Shown here one piece after another: positions 35,873 to 45,400 of a stretch of DNA of 64,000 nt. The notes under the pieces were generated by a model. It did no database searches. It had not been told where the DNA came from and saw nothing but the letters and a program-made list of their open reading frames with translations. The translations under genes and the position numbers were made by a program. The stretch's first letter is position 1; each line of letters begins with the position of its first letter. The DNA comes from Candidatus Woesearchaeota archaeon (lineage in GTDB: Archaea; Nanobdellota; Nanobdellia; Woesearchaeales; UBA525), in contig JAPPOH010000002.1 of NCBI GenBank assembly GCA_028818155.1, positions 1-64,000 of the forward strand, given 5' to 3'.

Positions 35873-38599
35873 ATGAAGGAGAAAATACTCATCACCTCTG
35901 CATTGCCATACATCAATAATGTCCCTCACATGGGCAACATTATCGGCTGCGTCCTGAGCGCAGATGTCTTCGCGCGCTACAGAAGAAGCAAAGGAGACGA
36001 CGTCCTCTACATCTGTGGCGCAGATGAGAGCGGCACCACCACAGAAACAAAGGCTGCAGAAGAGGGGCTCACACCACAGGAGCTTTGCGATAAGTACTGT
36101 GTTCTCCATGAAGAAGTGTACGCGTGGTTCAACATCAGCTTTGACATTTTCGGCAGGACGTCAGCAAAGAACCATCATGCAATCACACAAGAGATTTTCA
36201 CAGACCTGGAAAAGAATGGTTATATTGTTGAGAAAGAAGTGGAGCAACTGTTTGATGAACAGGAGGACAAGTTCCTCGCCGATCGATTTGTAGAAGGGGA
36301 GTGTCCCCACTGTCACTACGAACACGCCAGGGGTGACCAATGCGAGAGCTGCGGGAAACTCTTAGATCCACAAGAGCTCAAGAACCCAACATCAAAACTA
36401 TCGGGAACGAAACCTGTTGTCAAGAAGAGCACCCACTTGTACCTTGATTTGCCAAAACTCCAGCCAGAGCTACAAGCATGGTTCGAGAAACAAGCAGCAG
36501 AAGGACGATGGACGCAGAACGCGCTCACCACGACCGCGGGCTGGCTCAAGAACGGACTTGAGCAGCGCGCCATCACCCGCGACCTCAAGTGGGGGGTTCC
36601 CGTGCCTGGACACAAAGACAAAGTCTTCTACGTCTGGTTTGACGCGCCCATCGGCTACATCAGCATCACCGAACAACTGACTGCTGATTGGAAAGACTGG
36701 TGGCAACATGAGGAAGTCAAACTTTTCCAGTTCATGGCAAAAGATAACATTCCATTTCATACTATCCTCTTCCCCGCCTCACTTATCGGTACGGGCAAAC
36801 CCTGGACACTCCTCCACCATATCAACGTGACAGAATACTTACAACACGAGGACGGGAAGTTTAGCAAATCTCGAGGCACCGGCCTCTTCGGTGATGACGC
36901 GATGCGACTGGGCATTCCCGCCGATGTCTTCCGCTACTATCTCTTAATCAACCGGCCAGAGAAAGCAGACACGATGTTCACGTGGAAGGACTTGCAAGAA
37001 AAACTGAACAACGAACTCTTAGCGAACCTCGGCAACCTCGTGAACAGAACACTCCAGTTCGTCGCACAGTATCACGACAACACAATCATCCAAGTTCCAT
37101 TGGATCAGACAAGCAACAACTTCTACGCATGGGTTGTAGAAGAGGCAAAGCAGGTAGGCCATGAACTGGACTACGCACAAGAGAAGGAAGCATTACGTCG
37201 GGTCATGGACATCAGCCACAAGGCAAACCAGTACTTTCAAGAGCAGCAGCCATGGAAGACGCGAACAGAGAATCCAGAGGCATGCCAACGCGCAATGTTT
37301 GTGCTAACTTCCATCATTCGCGACCTCGCCATCTTGATCGAGCCATTCCTCCCTGCCACGAGCGTGCGCATCTTTGAACAACTCAACCTCGAACCGCAAC
37401 CATGGCGTGATCTCGGCGACATTGAGAAACTCGCAAATCACACGATTGGAAAACCTGCACCATTATTCCAGAAGCTTGATGACGAGCGGCTCGATGAGAT
37501 TCGAAAGAAGACGAAGAAGCAACGAACGATTACCGTGACGGTCAGTGAGGAACTCACAAAGAAAGGACTGCATGTTGCGGCAGCACACATTACTGGTGTG
37601 AAAATAACAAATAAGAACAAGGAGCTCGATGAACAGAAGAAGCAAGCTGCAATCGCACCAAATGAACAGATACTTGCTGCATACAAAGCGCTCTATCCAC
37701 AAGGATCGTTCACGCCCCCCGCAGCATACCTCCAAGAGTTCCTTGAGAAAGAAGGGAAACTCCCGAACATCAACACCGTGGTGGATGCATACAATCTCAT
37801 CTCTGCAACAACATGCATCTCCATGGGCGCGCACGACACGAAACACCTGCATGGGAACCTTTCATTCCGCACGACAACAGGAAAGGAGAAGTACACGCCA
37901 CTCGGAGAGAAGAAGAACACCTCTGTCGCGCCTGGTGAATATGCATGCATGGATGAGGAAAAGATTATATGTCGGATGGATATTAAGCAATGCGATGAGA
38001 CGAAAATCACGAAGAACACCAAGGACTTTATCCTCTACGCACAAGGAAACAAGGAACTCACGCCAGCAACAACACGCGCAGCACTTGAACGGGCATGCAC
38101 ACTCATTACGAAGGTGGCCGGCGGCACGTTCACACTCCTCGGAGGTGAGGAAGTGAAACCGCTCCAAATCAAAACAGGCACGATCGTTGATGTGTACAGA
38201 CACCCGGAGGCAGACAAACTCTTCGTCGAGCAAGTCGATATCGGCGGTGAAATAAAAACAATCGTCTCCGGACTCAGAGGACATATCACACAAGAGGAAT
38301 TACGTGGAAAAACAGCGCTGTTCGTGACAAACTTAGCACCGGCAAACTTACGAGGTATCGAAAGTGAAGGCATGATTGTGTGCGCTGAATCCGGCAAGGA
38401 ACTTGAAGTGCTGTTCGTTGATGCGCCTGCAGGCACACTGGCCGTTGGCGATGGCACAGAGGAAGAGATCACGATCGATGAATTCGCGCAGCACAAACTG
38501 ACGGTGAAGGACAACATTCCTCTTGTTGATGGCGAGCAACTGAAAGTTGGGGATGTAGAAGTGAAAACACAGAAGATTGCAAATGGGACGTTACGTTGA
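35873..38599 (+). CDS. metG: methionyl-tRNA synthetase with C-terminal B3/4 domain and EMAPII-like tRNA-binding domain
   Basis: ITSALPYINNVPHMGN, KFSKSRGTG, CPHC..CESC; then KLPNINTVVDAYNLISATTCISMGAHD...YTPLGEKK (B3/4); then IKTGTIVDVYRHPEADKLFVEQVDIG (EMAPII). Confidence 0.95.
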   Translation: MKEKILITSALPYINNVPHMGNIIGCVLSADVFARYRRSKGDDVLYICGADESGTTTETKAAEEGLTPQELCDKYCVLHEEVYAWFNISFDIFGRTSAKNHHAITQEIFTDLEKNGYIVEKEVEQLFDEQEDKFLADRFVEGECPHCHYEHARGDQCESCGKLLDPQELKNPTSKLSGTKPVVKKSTHLYLDLPKLQPELQAWFEKQAAEGRWTQNALTTTAGWLKNGLEQRAITRDLKWGVPVPGHKDKVFYVWFDAPIGYISITEQLTADWKDWWQHEEVKLFQFMAKDNIPFHTILFPASLIGTGKPWTLLHHINVTEYLQHEDGKFSKSRGTGLFGDDAMRLGIPADVFRYYLLINRPEKADTMFTWKDLQEKLNNELLANLGNLVNRTLQFVAQYHDNTIIQVPLDQTSNNFYAWVVEEAKQVGHELDYAQEKEALRRVMDISHKANQYFQEQQPWKTRTENPEACQRAMFVLTSIIRDLAILIEPFLPATSVRIFEQLNLEPQPWRDLGDIEKLANHTIGKPAPLFQKLDDERLDEIRKKTKKQRTITVTVSEELTKKGLHVAAAHITGVKITNKNKELDEQKKQAAIAPNEQILAAYKALYPQGSFTPPAAYLQEFLEKEGKLPNINTVVDAYNLISATTCISMGAHDTKHLHGNLSFRTTTGKEKYTPLGEKKNTSVAPGEYACMDEEKIICRMDIKQCDETKITKNTKDFILYAQGNKELTPATTRAALERACTLITKVAGGTFTLLGGEEVKPLQIKTGTIVDVYRHPEADKLFVEQVDIGGEIKTIVSGLRGHITQEELRGKTALFVTNLAPANLRGIESEGMIVCAESGKELEVLFVDAPAGTLAVGDGTEEEITIDEFAQHKLTVKDNIPLVDGEQLKVGDVEVKTQKIANGTLR

Positions 38600-38707
38600 T
38601 CTTTCTTTGAGCCACTTTGTATATTTGTCAATAAATGCGAGTCGCTCTCGTCTATTCTGTTCGAGGTCTCGGTTCACTTCATCCAAGTCGATGTTGGGTG
38701 CTTTCAT
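38591..38707 (-). CDS. tiny charged protein paired with nucleotidyltransferase (absent from supplied ORF track)
   Basis: MKAPNIDLDEVNRDLEQNRRERLAFIDKYTKWLKERST*; start overlaps 3' end of 38679..39302 gene; stop overlaps metG 3' end. Confidence 0.6.
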   Translation of the reverse strand: MKAPNIDLDEVNRDLEQNRRERLAFIDKYTKWLKERST

Positions 38708-39302
38708 CTAGTACCTCCAGAGTTTTTGGCGTTATATTAAACTTTCGTAGGAAATCATCATACAGTTCTCGTTCAAGATGTTCCTGAAAAAAATTATAGA
38801 GGTGTTTTGCATCCTCAAGATCCTTATCACTCCCCATATGCAGCTTAAATGGAATTTGTAGTTCTAATGGTGAAATAAACAGCTGCTTCCCATTAAACAG
38901 AACTTCCCTTCGATTCTTGAGTGAAAAAAGACTGTGTACTCCGTGAGGGAATTTCACTTCCATATTCGGTGCATACTCCCCATGATATGCGAATCTCAAT
39001 GCCATGTTCTCCTGCAAATAATCATCGAATGCACTCTCCCAGTCAGACGTATTAATGCATTCAAATGTAGCACACAGTTTTTCCCAGAGTTCTTTGAACT
39101 GTTCTTTCGTTATCTGTTCGAGAAACATATCGATGTCTTCAGTCATTCGAGATCGCCCAAATAAGAGTGCGACGTACCCAGACATGAGCGTGTATCGTAT
39201 CTTGCATGCATCAAGTATATCAACAAACTTCCTCGTAAAATCATCGTACGCAGTCATCTCCTTTGCAAGGATGATCGTTTCTTCATCATAATGAAACTCC
39301 AT
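38679..39302 (-). CDS. nucleotidyltransferase-fold protein (AbiEii/MNT-like)
   Basis: YTLMSGYVALLFGRSRMTEDIDMFLEQI; ISPLELQIPFKLHMGSDKDLEDAKHLYNFF. Confidence 0.7.
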   Translation of the reverse strand: MEFHYDEETIILAKEMTAYDDFTRKFVDILDACKIRYTLMSGYVALLFGRSRMTEDIDMFLEQITKEQFKELWEKLCATFECINTSDWESAFDDYLQENMALRFAYHGEYAPNMEVKFPHGVHSLFSLKNRREVLFNGKQLFISPLELQIPFKLHMGSDKDLEDAKHLYNFFQEHLERELYDDFLRKFNITPKTLEVLDESTQHRLG

Positions 39303-39429
39303 GCGGATATGAACTCATTTCCTCTTTAAATACGCTACGCGCACGTGACCAGTGGCTTTTTTGTCCAGTGGCTCTCGTCGACCTTCTATCGGTAAGTTTA
39401 TAAAGGTGTCTCGTCGATAGTATCGTCGA

Positions 39430-42400
39430 GTGGTACGGGTGGTACAGTGGAGGTACTGGATATGCTTCGCGATAGCACTCACCATGCTCTCTTCTGCTAC
39501 TGCTTATTCCATTGAAACACCCATGCTCACGTGGCAAGGCCATGAAGTTACTTCTCTTTCCAGCACGAAATCCCTGCCAAACACTTTCTTGGAATTCAGA
39601 CTCTCTCCTGATTTCAGCACATGCTTCGAGACAAGCGATACCTGCGGCCTCGTCTTCAGATCAGAAGACTTACCAATCGACGGTGAGCGACTGCAAGTGC
39701 GAGAGTGCACGGAGAACAACCAGAATATCACGTGCACGCTCGGCCCCTTCACCTTCAGCACACAAGATGAGAACGTTGAGTTCGAGTACTTCGCACAAGT
39801 TGGAACGCAGCGAATCGATTTCACGACGAGCCACATCGCAATCCTCATCGATGATACGCAGCCGGAGCTTACGGCAGTTGATACGAGCTACTGTGATGAA
39901 TCCTGCTGCTACGTCCCTGGCGGGGTAGAGACAGAGATCGGCTTTACCATTGAAGATACGCAGGCGAGCTTCGACTACGGCTTATTATTCGTTGGTGCCG
40001 GCGGGAGTACAGCACAAGTCTCGTACTGCAACCTCCCACACTGTAAAGCGAAGATCACCCTGAACTGCCAAGAAGGCGATCGCGTCACGCTCAGACCAAT
40101 CAGCGTTGGAGGCATTTCTGCGAGGGATGACGCGCAGAACGATGTGATCGGCGAGAGCCAGCCACTCTGCTGCAGCACGCAACCACCAGAGATCCTCTCG
40201 TGTGAGAGCGAGGCTGATGGTGTTGCAGGCCTCGCGGTCAGTGGTGGCAGCGTCCTCTACACTGCTGAGGTTATTTCATACGTCGGCGAGCCCCGCGGTG
40301 AGATTAATGCGAGTGCATTCTCAGAAGGTGCAGAGCTCGTGGAAGCATCATGTACAAGGAAGGAGCAAGGAACAAACACCTTCGTGTGCCAGTGGCTCAT
40401 CCAAGCACTCACGCCAGGCACCTATGACCTGCGGTTTGACGTGTTCGATGCGATCGGGAACAACGCGGTGAAAGAAGAACAACTCACCATCCTCGATTTG
40501 AAGGCCCCGCCTCCAGGCGAGGAGCTGGACCTCTTGGAGATTCAAAAGATCAGCGCGATCCCCGAACGACTCAATAGGATGGCGATCGATGTCGCAATCG
40601 CAAACTCCAAAACGTACCCGTTCTACATCACGTATGACTTCACGAGAAAGAAAGATGATGTGCAGATTCTTTCGCAAGAGTTAACGAACTGTGTCTACAA
40701 AGCACCGGGCGATGACAACTTCACGATTGAACACAACCTCTTTGCACTCGGCAGGGATCTTGGGAATGGCCGCACCTCACGCGTCTTGCACCCAGATGCT
40801 GACTGGAACGAAACGAACAGACTCAACCTTGAGGTGATCGCGAGCAGAGAAACACTGCGACTAGCTGACACGTTCACCGCACGGTGTGATGTGGAAGTTG
40901 TTGTCCGAGATGACGAGGCAGTGTACATTGTCCCTGAGGTGGAGACGATCGAGTGCCCCGTGAGCTTCAGAGAGAGTGCCCTGGGCGATCCCGGCGCGGC
41001 ATTCGTTGACAAAATTGAAGAGACACAAAAGAAGTTGAACGGTTCGAGCGCAGAAAAGCTCAGGAAGTTGGAGAAGTGGCGCCAGAAGGCGGACGAGATC
41101 TGTCGCGGTGTCGAGAAAGTCGTGCAAATCCACAATACTGCCGTCGCGCTCCAAGGGCTCGGGACAACCGTCTGTAGTACCGGCTGGGGCGCTTCCGTTG
41201 GCCAAGCGATTAGCGGTATCGGCAGTATCGTCTTTACCGTGACGGATGGTTTCATCGAAGGCGCGTGGAATGGCATGCACCCTGGTGGCGGGCGCATCGC
41301 AAACGCGATCAACCGTGTCAAACAGGCGACGAACATCGGCGCGTACTTCGGGGTAATCCCCGAGAATAACGCGCTGCTCGAATCCGGCGGCTGGCTCAAG
41401 AAAATCTGCAGGCAAGTGAACTGTCGCGTGACTGCTGATATGCAGGACTCCTCTCAAGTTGTACGAAACAAAGATGGGACAGCTGTAACGGATAAAGAAG
41501 GCAATGAAGTCACAGAATCAGGCGGCACCAAATTGAGCAAGGAGCGAAAAGCAAAACGTGACGCGAAGCGAAAGGAGAACCTTGACAAACTCAATGCGAA
41601 AGAAAAAGCACGATTAGAAAGGAAAGCGGAGAAACAAGGCATCCAGCTCCTCGGCAGCCAAGGCGGCCAGGGTGATGCTGCAGGCTCTGGCGCCGTCCCA
41701 GCAGGCGTGAACCTGGGAAGTGATCCTACAGGACCTGGGAGCTGGGAAAACCGCGGGTTCAAAACGGATAAGGACGGGAATGATATTCTCAATAAGAAGG
41801 GCAGGCCGAAAGTCAACAAGAACAATATTGCGGAGTATGCTGGCAAAGAGGTCATGGCGCTCGCGAATGTCGCGGATGCCGAGGCAAGCCTCACGGGCGC
41901 GCTCTTCTCCATGTGCCTTGGCGGTGTGATTTACAATTTGCAGAAGCAGCAGGCGCTGGAATGTACATACTTACAGTGTTTGAAGGATCAAGCATTCCAC
42001 GGCCACAGTATCCACGTCTGTGAACAGGGGAGGAGCTACCAGATGTGTCTCCAGACAGTAGGGGAGGCGATGGAACTCCCCTTCGTCCGCACGGTCAAGA
42101 ACGTAATGGGGAATATTAACGGCATCATCGCGACAGCGCCGAGCTTCCTCGCAAAACACTGGCTGAACGAGGGCTGCGCGGGCTACTACGGCGCTGCAGG
42201 CGCGCCGGAACGGGATGGCAAGTGCGTTGACTGGGGGAAGGTCGCCTGTTTGGTGAGTAACTCAGCCCTTAACACGCTCGATAACCAGCGGAACTCCAAG
42301 CAAGCACTGGGGGGCATCCCACATGAGAAAGCGGAACAAGCACTCGCCCTCTGCGAACAAGCGCTACAAGACATTCCTGCTGAGGCACTCATCCAACAAC

Positions 42401-45400
42401 GGCCGAACGCAGTCGATATTGAGCGGCGCATGGTGGAGCGCCAGTTAGACAGAGCATCCGTCCAATCAGATTCAAGTAAGGATATCACCGCATTGTATCA
42501 GGCATGGGACTTGGCGTACCCAGGCGTGCGACGGCCAACCCACTGGCATCTCGAGCGAGATAGTGATGGGGCAGTCACCTATGTCAGCCCCAGAGGGACC
42601 ACCCTACCAGAGAATTTTGTGCCGCCACGTGTCGAGACAAAGGATGGGAGACAACACCTCGTGTTCGAGTACGACAAGGATTCTGGGAGGAAAGGCAGCG
42701 GTATCGTTCGCAATCTCCTCGCCGGCGGCAAGGACGCGTATACGCAACGATCAGGGAATATCATCAACCGATTCAAAGAACAATTCAACATCAACACACG
42801 CGTAACACAAGGAGAGCAACTCCTCGAGAGAGTACAAGAACGTGAGGAACTGCTGGAACGGGCCGCAGGGGAAGCAGAGCCAGAGAAACTCACCGCAGCA
42901 AAAGGAAAGAAACTCATCCGTATCCCACTGGACACGTTCAGCGTCCCAGACGAGTACAAAGATGCAGAGGACCCACTCAAAACACTGCTCGCAGATGAAG
43001 TCATGCTCCTCCACCACGACGCGCCCAACAGAGGCGAGGCAAGCAGGCGCTACATGTACACATCCCTGTACAATTCGTTAGCGCTCGAAGCGCCGAGCTC
43101 TGAGGCGCTGATGAAAATCATCGGCGAGTACGAGAAGGAGTATAACGATATCATTGAGCGCCTGGACAAGAAGCAAGGAGGTATCGCAACATCAGAAGAA
43201 GCACTCCAGCAAATGCAACAAGAAATGCAAGAGCTCAGAAGGAAGGGCAGGAGCATCTACGACCAAGCAGCAGCAACAATGCATGACGACCCAGACGCCC
43301 AGCTCGTCGAAGTTGTTGGTGCAGATGGCAAGAAAACATACAAGTGGCAGTACAACACACGGGATGTCGCGGCAGCCAGAGCGGCTGACAAAGAAGCAGA
43401 GCAACAGCGGCGCATTTCCCTCTGGCAACAGTTCTTGCAACTCCAGAGCAGGCTCGAGGATCACCCATTCACAAGCACCGTCGTCCACAGAGCACCTGAC
43501 GGCAGAACTGTTTCACTGCAAGACCCACCAGTTGTTGTACGAGACATACTCCATGAGTACAGCGACGCGGAACTACAACAAGTCTTCGATGCGCAATGGG
43601 AGGGACAGCAAGCAGCCATCACAGCCCCGGTTGCACTCGAGTACAGCGGCAGTGTCACGTATGGCGGCTCCGCAGACTACGGTAACTCAGGTGGTGGGCA
43701 ACAGGAGCACTCAGTCGACTTCACAATCCCCTTCACTACATCTTCAACAGATGAAGAGATCAGAAACAGCGCAATAAACCTCGAGGAGTATCCTATATCA
43801 CAGGAAAAGATCAACTCCATTGTCGCTGCAGCCATCGCGACACGCGACGAAGCAAGAGCATCCTTAGCAAGCGTCCAGTCAGCAGCTCGCGCACCACCCG
43901 CGACAGCAGCGCAGCCACTCCAAGAGCAACGCACGTTTAGTGTGGAGGAGGTCCGGAACCTGAAGCCACTCCTTGCCGCACTGCGAGCGTCGCACGAACG
44001 ACGTATTGCCGGTGAGGTTGACCGAGAGAGTATTCTCCTGCAACGAGAGATCGAACGCAAAGAAATCATGTCAGCTGACGAAGCAGCGATCGCGCAAATT
44101 ATTGCAACGCGGCAACAGCAGTACGGGCAGGAGAGTGCGTTGCGGGCTGACGCTGTGCGAAGAGCGCAAGCATACGATGATGCTGTTGCAACGAAGAAGA
44201 CTCTTCTTTCCGAGAACACACGCGCGATTGGAGAACTCGATGCAAAGGATGCGGCTGTGCTCGATCAAATCAATAGAATGCAGCGGAAAGCACATGATAT
44301 AGAAGGTACTCACGGTGACCATCAGGCACTGCAGACACTGAAAGCAGGTATTGATGCACTTCTGTCCACGCATCTGAGCGACACATATGACACATATATC
44401 AGAGAAAATCAAGTCGAGGATACATTCAGAGTGGGTGATATCGGAGCCAGTATTCGAGTGTTGTATGATGCAGGATTCATGACACAGAATGATGTTGATG
44501 TATTTCTAGCGGCAAAAGAAGGCATCCTCAGAGAGATTCCATGGTATGATGAAAACTACATCACCTCCACGAGTTTACTTGCTACCAACGCCCGCTTACT
44601 CGAAGACCTCCAGCGCACCATCGACCGCGGACGTCCAGAGATCCCTGGACGGACCTCATCAGACACAGCAACAAGAATCCAGGAAGAGATCACGGGGCGC
44701 GAACGGCTACTGGAAGAGCAACAAACCGAGTTCCGCGAGACAGCTGACGCGGCAAGCGAGCTCCTCAAGGCAGATGCGTCAATCTCAGATGTAGAGTACA
44801 TCGTGCTGAACGAGTATGTGACGAGCCTGCGAGCAGGAACTGCGGTCAACCCAGAAGAGATCCAACAGTTCCTCTTGAACGCACCTGCAGATATCCGAGA
44901 AGCAATCGCCGCCGTTGAACAGCAACGAGCGCAACTCACAGCGAACGAGCAAGCGACCGAACGAGAAATCGCCGCGGCGCGAGCAGAACTTGGCGCAGTT
45001 GAACAAGGTCCTCGGGATTTCTCCGCAGAAGACTTAATTGGAGCAGATCTTGCGCGGGCACAGACAGCACAACAGCAAGGACTGCAAAACTTAGAGCGCG
45101 CGTACAGCGAAGCACAACAGCATCTCAGCGCGTACAGCGGTGCAGACAGGGAGTTCATGGACAACTACCTACAAATCCTCAAGCGAGGAGACAGTACGAA
45201 TACACTCACACTCGCGCAGTCACAACGATTCTACAGTCTCCTACAGCAAGTGCCAGAAGAAGTGCGTCTCAAATTCACAAACGCTGAGGGTGCTGCAATG
45301 GATTACGAAGAAGCAACGCGCGACTACGAGCTGTACAGTGAGCAATACCACATCGTCCAAGCAGGAGCGGATACGGGCATCGAAGGACTGGCTGCGCGAA

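Noticed and set aside
41786-41797. Extra copy of ATTCTCAATAAG (putative zinc operator half) inside the giant ORF
   Set aside because: Intragenic, no TATA in context and lacks the conserved distal TCA spacing; taken as chance
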